DNA of 64,000 bases from Thauera sp. 28. GTDB taxonomy: Bacteria; Pseudomonadota; Gammaproteobacteria; Burkholderiales; Rhodocyclaceae. The position numbers and the translations under genes are program-made. A model generated the notes under the pieces. That model had not been told where the DNA came from. It made no database searches and was given only the letters and a program-made list of their open reading frames with translations. Position 1 is the stretch's first letter; every line of letters begins with the position of its first letter. Location: positions 62,001-126,000 of the forward strand of contig NZ_AMXA01000005.1 of assembly GCF_000310145.2 (NCBI RefSeq). The letters are read 5' to 3'. Shown one piece after another: positions 1 through 8,089 of the stretch.

Positions 1-100
1 CGGCGGTGGCGGCGAGTTGGGCGTCTTCGGGCGCCTCCGCAGGCTGGGGCGGCACCGCTTCGCGCGCGATGTCCTCGATCGGGGGCAGTGACAGGCTCAT
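1..100 (-). CDS. N-terminus of a protein cut by the window edge, possibly TelA-like
   Basis: The reading frame starts at an ATG at position 100 with a strong GAGGAG ribosome binding site upstream and runs off the left edge. Only about 33 residues are visible, beginning MSLSLPPIEDIAREAV and rich in Pro, Ala and Glu. The gene begins 17 bases after the stop of the coiled-coil membrane protein behind it, so the two are probably co-transcribed. A low-complexity acidic start next to such a membrane protein recalls toxic-anion resistance (TelA) loci, but that is a guess from context; the conserved part of the protein lies outside the window. Confidence 0.55.
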   Translation of the reverse strand, partial: MSLSLPPIEDIAREAVPPQPAEAPEDAQLAATA

Positions 101-116
101 TGCAACACTCCTCGGT

Positions 117-1052
117 TCAGGGCTGGCGGCCGTACAGACCGGCACGCTCGGCAAAGCGGCGCAGCTCTTGCAGCGCCTGCTCCATGTTGCCCGCACTGCC
201 GGACTGTGTGCGGCCAGTGTCGATGCGGGCGACCGCGACCGCAACATGGTCGAGCGCGGTGAGCGCGGCCTCATTGCCGGCGGCAATCTCGGCCAGCCGG
301 CGCTCGGTCTCATCGGCAATCGCCAGCCGGCGCTGCAGCGCTTCGCGCTCGGTGGGATTGAGGCGCGCGGGGGCGCGCTCGAGACGCTCGCGCACGAAAT
401 CGGCATCCAGGCCGGCGCTGCCGTGCACCAGCTCGACCATCGCACCCAGCCCGGCGCTGGCCTCGCGACCTACCTCGGCGACCAGGCCACGGGCGCGCTC
501 GTAGGTGAGCTCGCGCGTATCGAACTTGTCGTCCAGCACGGCGAGCGCGCGCTGGTAGCGGGTGAACAGGCGGTCGGCCTGCACGGCGAGGTCGGGGCGG
601 CGCAGGCCGACAAGCTCGCGCTTGACCTCCCACAGCTGCAGCACCACCGCATCGGCGTTGGTAGGCGCGAGGGCGGGATCGAGGGTAAGCAGGTCGCGCT
701 CGCGGTGCGCCTGGGCCAGTTCGTCGCGCTGGCGCTCCCGGATAGCGGCACGTTCGCGCCCCGCCCGTGCCGCACGCCAGCGCCACCAGCGCCGCTCAAG
801 GAAAAGCGCTGTCGGCACCGCGACCAGACCGGCGAGCCAGCCGCCCAGGCTGGCACCGAACCCACCCCACAGCGAGGTCAGGAACAACAGCATCGCCAGC
901 GCAGGCATCGCCACCGCGTAACGCAGGATCACCTGCCAGCGCGTGGCAAGCTCTTCCGGCACGGCCAGGCGCGGATCGTACAGCCCGGCCACGAACCAGG
1001 GCACGAAGGTGACGAACAGGCCAAAGGCAAAGCCCTGCAGGAATTCGAACAT
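117..1052 (-). CDS. Membrane-anchored coiled-coil protein of unknown function
   Basis: The 311-residue protein has two or three hydrophobic segments in its first 85 residues (MFEFLQGFAFGLF start, then AVAMPALAMLLFL and a glycine-rich segment). A long, charged, Arg/Glu-rich helical region follows to the C-terminus. No catalytic motif is visible. The topology suggests an inner-membrane anchor with a cytoplasmic coiled coil. It sits directly upstream of the truncated gene at the window edge, and similar two-gene units occur around TelA/XpaC-type proteins. That link is an inference only. The start is the first in-frame ATG and has the expected hydrophobic N-terminus. Confidence 0.7.
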   Translation of the reverse strand: MFEFLQGFAFGLFVTFVPWFVAGLYDPRLAVPEELATRWQVILRYAVAMPALAMLLFLTSLWGGFGASLGGWLAGLVAVPTALFLERRWWRWRAARAGRERAAIRERQRDELAQAHRERDLLTLDPALAPTNADAVVLQLWEVKRELVGLRRPDLAVQADRLFTRYQRALAVLDDKFDTRELTYERARGLVAEVGREASAGLGAMVELVHGSAGLDADFVRERLERAPARLNPTEREALQRRLAIADETERRLAEIAAGNEAALTALDHVAVAVARIDTGRTQSGSAGNMEQALQELRRFAERAGLYGRQP

Positions 1053-1176
1053 CGATGCCTCCGCTTCCCGGCGCCCGGGTGCCCTCAGGTCGGTCCGTTC
1101 TTCGCCTCGGCGGGCGAGGCGCCCTGATCCGAGCGTTCGTTGTGGCGCCTGGCGATGGCCGTCTTCCGTCGCCCGC

Positions 1177-1806
1177 TCAGCCGCGCAAGGCGGGGTTGAG
1201 CGTATACGTGCCTGTCAGCTTCGCCTCGGCGAGCACATGGCCGGCAATCGCCGCACGCACGTCCTGGCCCGTGAAGCGCCCATCCACGGCACAACGCGGG
1301 ACGTCCAGCGCGTAGAGCGTGAACACGTAGTGGTGGATGATCTCGTCGTTCCAAGGCGGACAAGGGCCGTCATAGCCGTGGTAGTCGCCCTTCATCGCCT
1401 CGTCACCGGCAAACCAGGCAGTGTAGTCATTGACGCCGTGGCGTGCGCCGAGCGCAGTCTCGGGCCCGGGCTTGCCGCCGGGCGTGACCTCGCCCGAGAA
1501 ATGGCCGGCGTCGATCGCGCGCAGGTCGGCGGGCAGGTCGACCACCACCCAGTGGAAGAAATCGACACGCGGCAGGCTGGCGGGCACGCTGCGCCCCTCC
1601 TGATTCACGTCGTCACCCTTGCTGGGCACATCGGGGTCGTGGCAGATCAGCACGAAGGACTGCGTACCCGCCGGCACCTCTGCCCACGACAGCTGCGGAT
1701 TGCGGTTGCCGCCCAGGCAGACGTGACCTTCGTCGGCCGGAATGCAGAACGCGAACTCGCCCGGGATGGGGGCGCTGTCGGTGAAGCTCTGGCTGCTCAG
1801 TTTCAA
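1177..1806 (-). CDS. YbhB/YbcL-type PEBP (Raf kinase inhibitor-like) protein
   Basis: The 209-residue product carries the phosphatidylethanolamine-binding-protein fold signatures: an HDPDVP ligand-site segment, HWVVVDLP, and a YHGYDGPCPPW region near the end. Bacterial members of this family are soluble proteins of poorly known role. A TTG start at 1806 is chosen because GAGGAG lies about six bases upstream and the protein then begins KLSSQSF, the usual N-terminus. The open frame upstream of it overlaps sppA and has no family similarity. At 209 residues it is longer than E. coli YbhB (158), mainly through an internal loop. It lies 76 bases downstream of sppA and may be co-transcribed with it. 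Confidence 0.85.
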   Translation of the reverse strand: MKLSSQSFTDSAPIPGEFAFCIPADEGHVCLGGNRNPQLSWAEVPAGTQSFVLICHDPDVPSKGDDVNQEGRSVPASLPRVDFFHWVVVDLPADLRAIDAGHFSGEVTPGGKPGPETALGARHGVNDYTAWFAGDEAMKGDYHGYDGPCPPWNDEIIHHYVFTLYALDVPRCAVDGRFTGQDVRAAIAGHVLAEAKLTGTYTLNPALRG

Positions 1807-1882
1807 GGCTGTCTCCTCGCTGGTTGAAGCTTGTTGGGAAGGCTGTTCGGCATCGCAGGCGCGCACATCACGGGGCCGCGCC

Positions 1883-3733
1883 TCAGGGCGCCTCGCACAG
1901 GCAGTGCAGGTACATGTGCTGAGGATCGTTCCAGCGCAGCAGTTCGCCCGCCGCGGTCTGCACCTCGTCGATGACGAGCGCGAGCGCCCCCGGACGCGAG
2001 CCACCGCCCAACTGCAGGCCAAGTTCGATGCCAAGCTCCTCGCCAGCACGCATCAGGCGGCGCAGCAGGCGCTGCTCGAAGGATTCGCGGGCCTCGGGCC
2101 ACACCACCTCGTAACGCTCGATGCCTGCACGCCGCGCTGCCGCATCGACCGCCGCCTGCAGGCCACCGAGCTGGTCGACGAGGCCAAGCTCGGCCGCCGC
2201 TGCACCCGTCCACACCCGGCCACGCGCAACCGCATCGACTTCGTCGGGGGTCATGCCACGCGCCCGCGCGACCGTCTCCAGGAAGCGGCGGTAGCCGTGC
2301 TCGATGCTGAGCTGCATCGCATCGGCTGCCACCGGATCGAGCGGCCGGCGCGGGTCGAGGGCGCCAGCCAGCGGCGCGGTGGCCACGCCATCGACGCCGA
2401 TACCCAGGCGGCGCAGCGGCTCGGCAAACTCGGGGAACATGCCGAAGATACCGATCGAACCGGTCACGGTGGCCGGCACTGCCCAGATCTCGTCGGCCCC
2501 GGCCGCAATCCAGTAGCCGCCCGAGGCGGCGACCGAACTCATCGAGGCGATCACCGGCTTGCCCGCCTGACGGGTGAGCTCGAGCTCGTGGCGAATGAGC
2601 TCGGACGCCCAGGCGCTGCCGCCGGGGCTGTCGATGCGCATCACCAGGGCCTTGATGCTGTCGTCCTCGCGCACCGAGCGGATCAGGCGCGCGAAGGTGT
2701 CGCCAGCCACTACGCCGGAAGGCTCCATGCCATCGACGATGGTGCCCTGGGCGACGATGACGGCGATGCGCTCGTCCGCGCTGTCTGCCTCCTGGCCGAC
2801 CAGTGCCAGGTAGCGGCCGACGCCGATGCGGCGGATGTCATCATTGTCGGGATCCTTGCCGACCCGTTCGATGAGGCGGGCGCGCCATTCGTCGCGGGTG
2901 CTGAAACGATCGACCAGCCCGGCAGCCAATGCCGCCTGCGCCGCATCACCGGCGCTCGCAGCGAGCGCGTCGCGGATACCGTTTACATGCGCGTCGACCG
3001 CCTCAGGGCTCAGCTTGCGGCTGGCGGCGATGTCGTCGCGCATCACCTGCCACAGGCCTTGCAGCAGATCGCGCGAGGACTCGCGATCCTCATCGGACAT
3101 GTCGCTGCGGGTGAAGGGCTCGGAGAAGGACTTGTACTCGCCAACGCGGAACACATGCACCTTCACGCCGAGGCGATCGAGCGCGTCCTTGAAATAGGTG
3201 CCGTAGCGCGCCAGGCCGCGCAGCAGTACGAAACCGTCCGCCGACAGGTGCAGTTCGTCGGCCACCGACGCAAGGTAGTACTGCGACTGGGTGAAGCGTT
3301 CGCCGCGCGCCAGCACGGGCTTGCCCGAGGTCTTGAAGTCCTCGATGGCGGCACGAAGCTCGGCGAGCTTGGACAGGCCACCACCAACCAGTTCGTCGGT
3401 CTCGATCACCAGCGCGGCAATGCGCTTGTCGTCGCGGGCCGCCTTCACCGCCTCGACCAGGTCGGCAAGCCGCATCTGGCCGGCCGGCGCGCCGCCAGCG
3501 CGCAGCAGCGCGAGCGGCGGCTCGAGCGCGGCCTGCTCGACGATCATCCCCACCGGACGCAGTACCAGCGCCGAGCCCTCCCGCACCGCCGGCTCGGGGC
3601 GCAGGAAAAAGGCGACGAGGGCGCCGATGCCGAAGATCATCAGCGCATAGAAGGCGCCGCGCACGACGAGGTCGAGCAGGCGCACGAACATGCGCAGCAT
3701 GTTGAAGAGAAAGCGGAACAGGCCTCGTATCAC
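1883..3733 (-). CDS. sppA: Signal peptide peptidase SppA, 67-kDa type (protease IV)
   Basis: The 616-residue membrane-anchored serine protease of family S49 degrades cleaved signal peptides at the inner membrane. One transmembrane segment lies at about residues 25-45 (FYALMIFGIGALVAFFL). Two tandem S49 domains follow. The catalytic Lys is in the first domain (VGEYKSFSEPF) and the catalytic Ser in the second (SSVAASGGYWIAAG), with the DSPGGSAWAS oligopeptide-binding segment between them. Its length matches the double-domain E. coli type. Downstream of trmB on the same strand with a short gap, so a shared transcript is possible. Confidence 0.95.
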   Translation of the reverse strand: MIRGLFRFLFNMLRMFVRLLDLVVRGAFYALMIFGIGALVAFFLRPEPAVREGSALVLRPVGMIVEQAALEPPLALLRAGGAPAGQMRLADLVEAVKAARDDKRIAALVIETDELVGGGLSKLAELRAAIEDFKTSGKPVLARGERFTQSQYYLASVADELHLSADGFVLLRGLARYGTYFKDALDRLGVKVHVFRVGEYKSFSEPFTRSDMSDEDRESSRDLLQGLWQVMRDDIAASRKLSPEAVDAHVNGIRDALAASAGDAAQAALAAGLVDRFSTRDEWRARLIERVGKDPDNDDIRRIGVGRYLALVGQEADSADERIAVIVAQGTIVDGMEPSGVVAGDTFARLIRSVREDDSIKALVMRIDSPGGSAWASELIRHELELTRQAGKPVIASMSSVAASGGYWIAAGADEIWAVPATVTGSIGIFGMFPEFAEPLRRLGIGVDGVATAPLAGALDPRRPLDPVAADAMQLSIEHGYRRFLETVARARGMTPDEVDAVARGRVWTGAAAAELGLVDQLGGLQAAVDAAARRAGIERYEVVWPEARESFEQRLLRRLMRAGEELGIELGLQLGGGSRPGALALVIDEVQTAAGELLRWNDPQHMYLHCLCEAP

Positions 3734-3787
3734 GCCTTGGGGTCCTTGCTCGGATGGGTCGGTCGGGCTGCGTCGGTGGGGGCAGGA

Positions 3788-4522
3788 TCAGTCGCTACGA
3801 CGGCGATACACCAGGTCCCACACGCCGTGTCCCAGCCTGAGACCACGGTTTTCGAATTTCGTCAGCGGGCGATAGTCGGGTCGCGGCGCGAAACCGTCGG
3901 CGGTGTTCTGCAGCAGGGGTTCGGCCGAGATGATCTCGAGCATCCAGTGCGCGTAGTCCTCCCAGTCGGTTGCGCAGTGGAAGTAGCCGCCCGGAGCGAG
4001 CTTCTGCGCCACCAGGGCGACGAAGTCCGGCTGCACGATGCGACGCTTGAAATGCCGCTTCTTGCGCCAGGGGTCGGGGAAGAACAGATGCACACCCGCG
4101 AGCGCGCCGTCGGCGATCATGTCGCGCATGACCTCGACCGCGTCGTGCTGCATGATGCGCAGATTGCCCAAGTTGCCCTCGGCGATCAGCTTGCACAGCG
4201 CACCCACGCCAGGGGTATGGACTTCGATGCCGAGGAAATCGCGGTCGGGCATCGCCGCAGCGATGCGCGCCGTGGTCTCGCCCATGCCGAAGCCGATCTC
4301 GAGGATCTTCGGCGCCTGGCGTCCAAAGGCCGCATCCAGATCGAGCGGCCCGACGCGGTAGTCGATACCCACCTTGGGCAGCACCTCGTCGAGGTAGCGC
4401 TGCTGCGCCTCGGACATGCGCCCCTGGCGCAGCACGAAGCTGCGGATGCTGCGGCTGGAGAAGCGGTGCTCGGGGCTGTCGCGGCCGATGATCTCGACCT
4501 GCGCGTTGTGCGTCTCGCTCAT
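3788..4522 (-). CDS. trmB: tRNA (guanine-N7-)-methyltransferase TrmB
   Basis: The 244-residue SAM-dependent enzyme makes m7G46 in the variable loop of tRNAs. The SAM site is [12 protein letters not shown], followed by GIEVHTPG. The family signature is [14 protein letters not shown]. The C-terminal PLTKFENRG segment is also typical. The ATG at 4522 overlaps the thiG stop codon (ATGA), which argues for translational coupling and fixes the start. A longer frame upstream runs through thiG in another frame and is not real. Confidence 0.95.
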   Translation of the reverse strand: MSETHNAQVEIIGRDSPEHRFSSRSIRSFVLRQGRMSEAQQRYLDEVLPKVGIDYRVGPLDLDAAFGRQAPKILEIGFGMGETTARIAAAMPDRDFLGIEVHTPGVGALCKLIAEGNLGNLRIMQHDAVEVMRDMIADGALAGVHLFFPDPWRKKRHFKRRIVQPDFVALVAQKLAPGGYFHCATDWEDYAHWMLEIISAEPLLQNTADGFAPRPDYRPLTKFENRGLRLGHGVWDLVYRRRSD

Positions 4523-5304
4523 GAACCGATCAGCCCCTGGGTCGGCGAGCTCGGGTCGGCCGAGTAGAACTTGCGTGGCATGCGCCCGGCGAGGAAGGCC
4601 TCGCGTCCGGCCTCGACCGCCTTCTTCATCGCACTCGCCATCAGCACCGGACGGCCGGCGGCGGCGATCGCAGTGTTCATCAGCACGCCGTCGCAGCCAA
4701 GCTCCATGGCGATCGCCGCATCCGACGCGGTACCCACGCCGGCATCGACCAGCACCGGCACCTTGGCGTTGTCGATGATCAGGCGCAGGTTCCAGGGGTT
4801 GAGGATGCCCATGCCGGAGCCGATCAGCGAAGCCAGCGGCATGATTGCGCAGCAGCCGATGTCTTCCAGCATCTTCGCCTGGATGGGGTCGTCGGCGCAG
4901 TACACCATGACGTCGAAGCCATCCTTGACCAGGGTCTCGGCGGCTTTCAGCGTCTCGGGCATGTTGGGGAACAGGTTCTTGGGGTCGCCAAGCACCTCGA
5001 GCTTCACCAGGGCATGGCCGTCCAGCAGCTCGCGCGCCAGTCGCAGCGTGCGCACCGCGTCGTCGGCGGTGTAGCAGCCGGCGGTGTTCGGGAGGATGGT
5101 GAACTTCTCCGGCGGCAGCACGTCGAGCAGATTGGGTTCGCCCGGGTTCTGGCCGATATTTGTGCGGCGGATGGCGACGGTGACGATGTCGGCGCCGCTG
5201 GCGTCGATGGCTTCGCGCGTCTCGGCAAAGTCCTTGTACTTGCCGGTGCCGACGAGCAAGCGCGAACCGTAGGCCTTGCCGGCGATGACCAAGGGGTCGT
5301 TCAT
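4519..5304 (-). CDS. thiG: Thiazole synthase ThiG
   Basis: The 261-residue TIM-barrel enzyme builds the thiazole phosphate ring of thiamin from 1-deoxyxylulose 5-phosphate, a glycine- or tyrosine-derived imine, and sulfur carried by ThiS. The N-terminal VGTGKYKDF motif is present. The Schiff-base lysine lies in [10 protein letters not shown]. The phosphate site is in [12 protein letters not shown] and the C-terminal [14 protein letters not shown] tail is conserved. It follows thiS by 84 bases and overlaps trmB by four. Neither thiO nor thiE is next to it in this window. Confidence 0.96.
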   Translation of the reverse strand: MNDPLVIAGKAYGSRLLVGTGKYKDFAETREAIDASGADIVTVAIRRTNIGQNPGEPNLLDVLPPEKFTILPNTAGCYTADDAVRTLRLARELLDGHALVKLEVLGDPKNLFPNMPETLKAAETLVKDGFDVMVYCADDPIQAKMLEDIGCCAIMPLASLIGSGMGILNPWNLRLIIDNAKVPVLVDAGVGTASDAAIAMELGCDGVLMNTAIAAAGRPVLMASAMKKAVEAGREAFLAGRMPRKFYSADPSSPTQGLIGS

Positions 5305-5388
5305 GATGGTATGAGCCTGTGCTGTTCCGTATTGTGGGGATGCGCGCGAGTGGCGCGCCTGGATCTTGTCGTGATCGCCGCGCCGGGC

Positions 5389-5592
5389 TCAGCCGCCGCC
5401 GACCGCGACGACAATTTCGAGCCTGTCGCCGTCGGCGAGTTTCACCTCTGCGTGACGAGCCTTGGGCACGATCTCGCCGTTGCGCTCGACCGCGAGGCGC
5501 TTGCCGGCGAGCCCGCGGGCCTCGAGCAGGGTGAGCACGGTGAGATCGGGAGCCAGCATCTCGGGCTGGCCGTTGAGGATGACCTGGATCAT
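5389..5592 (-). CDS. thiS: Sulfur carrier protein ThiS
   Basis: The 67-residue ubiquitin-like protein ends in Gly-Gly (VAVGGG). The terminal glycine is adenylated and thiocarboxylated to deliver sulfur to ThiG for thiazole synthesis. The internal segment [12 protein letters not shown] is the usual ThiS beta-grasp strand. It is the first gene of a thiS-thiG-trmB minus-strand run. The 185-base space upstream is shared with the divergent metX leader. No THI-box (TPP riboswitch) sequence was seen in it. Confidence 0.93.
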   Translation of the reverse strand: MIQVILNGQPEMLAPDLTVLTLLEARGLAGKRLAVERNGEIVPKARHAEVKLADGDRLEIVVAVGGG

Positions 5593-5639
5593 GGTGTTCG
5601 GAGGTATCGGCGGGCAAAAATCTTATCACGCCAGCGCGT

Positions 5640-5668
5640 TTGACTTTTGGCTGGCCCGGCGCTAACTT
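5640..5668 (+). promoter_or_regulatory. Candidate sigma-70 promoter for the metX leader
   Basis: A good -35 element, TTGACT (5640-5645), is followed by a 17-base spacer and a weak -10, TAACTT (5663-5668). Transcription from it would begin just before the riboswitch-like structure at 5678. The -10 matches poorly, so the exact start is uncertain. Confidence 0.35.
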
Positions 5669-5677
5669 CCATCCACC

Positions 5678-5733
5678 TAGCGCCGATTTGATCAACAGCT
5701 TGCGGGCGCTCAACAAATACGGCTAAAGCGAGG
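5678..5733 (+). promoter_or_regulatory. SAM-II riboswitch aptamer upstream of metX
   Basis: Hairpin P1 is formed by AGCGCC (5679-5684) and GGCGCT (5705-5710). The loop segment ATTTG (5686-5690) is complementary to CAAAT (5714-5718) downstream, giving the H-type pseudoknot of SAM-II. AGC at 5697-5699 can pair with GCT at 5722-5724. The conserved tail GGCTAAAG (5721-5728) is present. Layout and the conserved bases match the SAM-II class, which senses S-adenosylmethionine and usually precedes metX-type genes. It is followed at once by an intrinsic terminator, so control here is probably transcriptional. Confidence 0.82.
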
Positions 5734-5735
5734 GC

Positions 5736-5774
5736 ACCCAGTCCGCGTTTGCAGCCGACTGGGTTTTTGTTTTT
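5736..5774 (+). terminator. Intrinsic terminator in the metX leader
   Basis: A perfect 8-base inverted repeat, ACCCAGTC (5736-5743) and GACTGGGT (5757-5764), is followed by TTTTGTTTTT. It ends a few bases before the metX ATG and directly after the SAM-II aptamer. It is best read as the regulated terminator of the riboswitch: SAM binding would allow it to form and stop metX transcription. Confidence 0.75.
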
Positions 5775-5778
5775 GCAG

Positions 5779-6915
5779 ATGACGAAGATGATCCCTCCCC
5801 AATCGGTCGGCGTGGTCACGCCGCAGCGGGCCGAGTTCACCACGCCGCTTGCGCTGCGCGGCGGCGGCACGCTGGACAGCTACCACCTCATCTACGAGAC
5901 CTACGGCACGCTCAATGCCGAGCGCAGCAACGCGGTGCTGGTATGCCATGCATTGTCGGGTTCGCACCATGTTGCCGGCACCTACGCCGACGCGCCGCAC
6001 AATGTCGGCTGGTGGGACAACCTGGTCGGTCCGGGCAAGCCGCTCGACACGCGCAAGTTCTTCGTCATCGGGGTGAATAACCTCGGTGGCTGCTACGGCT
6101 CGTCCGGCCCCAACCAGATCAACCCCGCCACCGGCAAGCTGTGGGGCGCAGACTTCCCCTTCGTCACCGTCGAGGACTGGGTGGAGTCGCAGGCTCGCCT
6201 GGCCGACCAGCTCGGCATCCGCCGCTTCGCCGCGGTGGTGGGCGGCTCGCTCGGTGGCATGCAGGCGATGTCGTGGGCGCTGCAGTATCCCGAGCGCGTC
6301 GGCCATGTGGCGGTGATCGCCGCCGCACCCAAGCTCACCGCGCAGAACATCGCCTTCAACGAGGTGGCGCGGCAGGCCATCCTGACCGACCCCGAGTTCC
6401 ACGGCGGCCACTACTACGAGCACGGCGTGGTGCCGGCGCGCGGGCTCAAGCTGGCGCGCATGGTGGGCCACATCACCTACCTGTCCGACGATTCGATGGC
6501 GGAGAAATTCGGCCGCAGCCTGCGCCACGGCCGCAACACCTACAGCTACGACGTCGAGTTCGAGATCGAATCCTACCTGCGCTACCAGGGCGACAAGTTC
6601 GCCGGCTACTTCGACGCCAACACCTACCTGCTGACCACCAAGGCGCTCGACTACTTCGACCCCGCTTTCGAATACGGCGGCAACCTGGACGCAGCCCTGG
6701 CGCGCGCCACGGCCGACTTCCTGGTGGTGTCGTTCACCACCGACTGGCGCTTCTCGCCCGCACGCTCGCGCGAGATCGTCTACGCGCTGCTGCACAACAA
6801 GCGCAACGTCAGCTACGCCGAGATCGACTGCCCGGCCGGCCACGACTCCTTCCTGCTCGACGAGACGCGCTACCACAAGCTGCTGTCGGCCTGGTTCGAC
6901 CGCATAGAGGTATAA
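5779..6915 (+). CDS. metX: Homoserine O-acyltransferase MetX
   Basis: The 378-residue alpha/beta-hydrolase acylates homoserine (acetyl- or succinyl-CoA dependent), the first committed step of methionine synthesis. It has the nucleophile elbow GGSLGGMQA (catalytic Ser), DWRFSPARS with the acidic residue, and the catalytic His in CPAGHDSFL. The N-terminal [10 protein letters not shown] and [11 protein letters not shown] segments are typical MetX. Start ATG 5779 follows the leader terminator; no clear Shine-Dalgarno is visible, and ATG 5788 is an alternative. The length matches the MetX family. metW follows after one base. Whether acetyl- or succinyl-CoA is preferred cannot be told from this reading. 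Confidence 0.95.
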   Translation: MTKMIPPQSVGVVTPQRAEFTTPLALRGGGTLDSYHLIYETYGTLNAERSNAVLVCHALSGSHHVAGTYADAPHNVGWWDNLVGPGKPLDTRKFFVIGVNNLGGCYGSSGPNQINPATGKLWGADFPFVTVEDWVESQARLADQLGIRRFAAVVGGSLGGMQAMSWALQYPERVGHVAVIAAAPKLTAQNIAFNEVARQAILTDPEFHGGHYYEHGVVPARGLKLARMVGHITYLSDDSMAEKFGRSLRHGRNTYSYDVEFEIESYLRYQGDKFAGYFDANTYLLTTKALDYFDPAFEYGGNLDAALARATADFLVVSFTTDWRFSPARSREIVYALLHNKRNVSYAEIDCPAGHDSFLLDETRYHKLLSAWFDRIEV

Positions 6916-6916
6916 G

Positions 6917-7507
6917 ATGACTGCGTACCGCTACGACTACGACGTGATCACCCAGTGGATCGAGCCCGGCGAGAAAGTGCTCGACCTCGGCTGCGGCGAC
7001 GGCGAACTACTGCGTCACCTGATGGAGGTCCGCCAGGTCCAGGGCTATGGCGTGGAGAACGACCCCGACAAGCTGCTCGGCAGCGTGAGGAACGGGGTGA
7101 ATGTGATCCAGATGGACCTGGAAAAAGGCCTCGTCGGGCTCGAAGACGGCTTCTTCGACCACGTCATCATGAGTCTGTCGCTACAGGCCATGCACAACAC
7201 CCAGGGCATCCTGCGCGAAATGCTGCGCGTGGGCCGCGAGGCGGTGGTGAGCTTTCCCAACTTCGGCTACTGGCGCCACCGCCAGAGCATCCTGAACGGC
7301 CGCATGCCGGTATCGGAGAGCCTGCCGCACCAGTGGTTCAACACGCCCAACGTGCGCTTCTTCACCATCGCCGACTTCGACGCCCTGTGCGAGATCAATG
7401 GCATCGCGGTGCGCGAGCGGCTGGCCTTCGACGAGGGCAAGCTGGTGCTGGAGGAACCCAACTTCCTCGCCAGTGTTGCGGTCTACCGGCTCGGCCTCGA
7501 GCGCTGA
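6917..7507 (+). CDS. metW: Methionine biosynthesis protein MetW
   Basis: The 196-residue protein has a class I SAM-methyltransferase fold with the motif VLDLGCGDGELL at about residues 18-29. MetW partners MetX in many proteobacteria and is required for, or stimulates, homoserine acylation. The gene begins one base after the metX stop, so the two are translated from the same riboswitch-controlled message. A strong hairpin lies just after its stop. The fold and the pairing with metX make the call secure; its catalytic role, if any, is unknown. Confidence 0.95.
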   Translation: MTAYRYDYDVITQWIEPGEKVLDLGCGDGELLRHLMEVRQVQGYGVENDPDKLLGSVRNGVNVIQMDLEKGLVGLEDGFFDHVIMSLSLQAMHNTQGILREMLRVGREAVVSFPNFGYWRHRQSILNGRMPVSESLPHQWFNTPNVRFFTIADFDALCEINGIAVRERLAFDEGKLVLEEPNFLASVAVYRLGLER

Positions 7508-7510
7508 AAC

Positions 7511-7540
7511 GAACTGCGGGGGCAGCCGCCCCCGCAGTTC
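7511..7540. terminator. Perfect 13-bp hairpin after metW
   Basis: GAACTGCGGGGGC (7511-7523) and its exact complement (7528-7540) flank a 4-base loop. It lies four bases after the metW stop and 30 bases after the end of the convergent gene. There is no T-tract on the plus strand, so it may act as a bidirectional or Rho-assisted terminator. Confidence 0.6.
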
Positions 7541-7570
7541 CTTACCCGCAGCAGCCGGGTGACCTGTCGT

Positions 7571-7888
7571 TCAGCCCACCACGAACGAAACGACGTCGAC
7601 ACGAACGGCAGGACGGTCAAGCGCCGCCGCAACGACGACGGCAAACTTCTTGGCCCACTCGGCGCCCTGCTCGAAACGGCTCTCGCCGCCGTACTTGGCC
7701 ACGTTGAGGATCATGTCGAGCACGAGCACCTTGCCCATCGGGTTCGACGGCGTACACTCGAGCGCCTCGAACTCCTTGGCCAACCAGCCACGCGCCTGAT
7801 CCTTGGTCACGGCGGCAACCTCGCTCTCGTGCAACGAGAACTCATACTCACGCTCGGCGCCGAAAACGACGGTCACGTTATAGGACAT
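7571..7888 (-). CDS. Conserved-looking small protein of unknown function
   Basis: The 105-residue product begins MSYNVTVVFGAEREYEF. The start at 7888 is set by an excellent GAGGAGGAAG ribosome binding site; the frame continues upstream but has no further credible start. It is soluble with no signal peptide, cysteine motif or recognised domain. The alternating hydrophobic/charged pattern suggests a compact alpha/beta fold. It stands alone between the metW terminator and the divergent GGDEF-EAL gene. I do not recognise the family. Confidence 0.75.
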   Translation of the reverse strand: MSYNVTVVFGAEREYEFSLHESEVAAVTKDQARGWLAKEFEALECTPSNPMGKVLVLDMILNVAKYGGESRFEQGAEWAKKFAVVVAAALDRPAVRVDVVSFVVG

Positions 7889-8089
7889 GCAGACTTCCTC
7901 CTCGAAGCATTGGGTTCGACTGCGCGCATTGTTGGGGCAGATCGCCCCTGATTGCAAGAAAAGTACGGAATTGTGTTGACCTTGTCCGCTTCCGCCCTCC
8001 GCGGGTAACAGCCACCCCTTCATCGGCACGCTCTGGCAAACTGCCGGCGGGCGCATACGCGCCCCACCCGAAGACGCCCTCTAGCCGCC

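Noticed and set aside
1104-1120. Terminator GCCTCG/CGAGGC after the PEBP-side gap
   Set aside because: The stem is only 6 bp with no T-run on either strand, so no support beyond chance in GC-rich DNA.
1742-4567. 941-codon plus-strand open frame across sppA and trmB
   Set aside because: It runs antisense through two well-identified genes and is an artefact of high GC.
5593-5678. TPP riboswitch for thiS
   Set aside because: The region upstream of thiS has no THI-box sequence, and the structured leader on the other strand belongs to metX.
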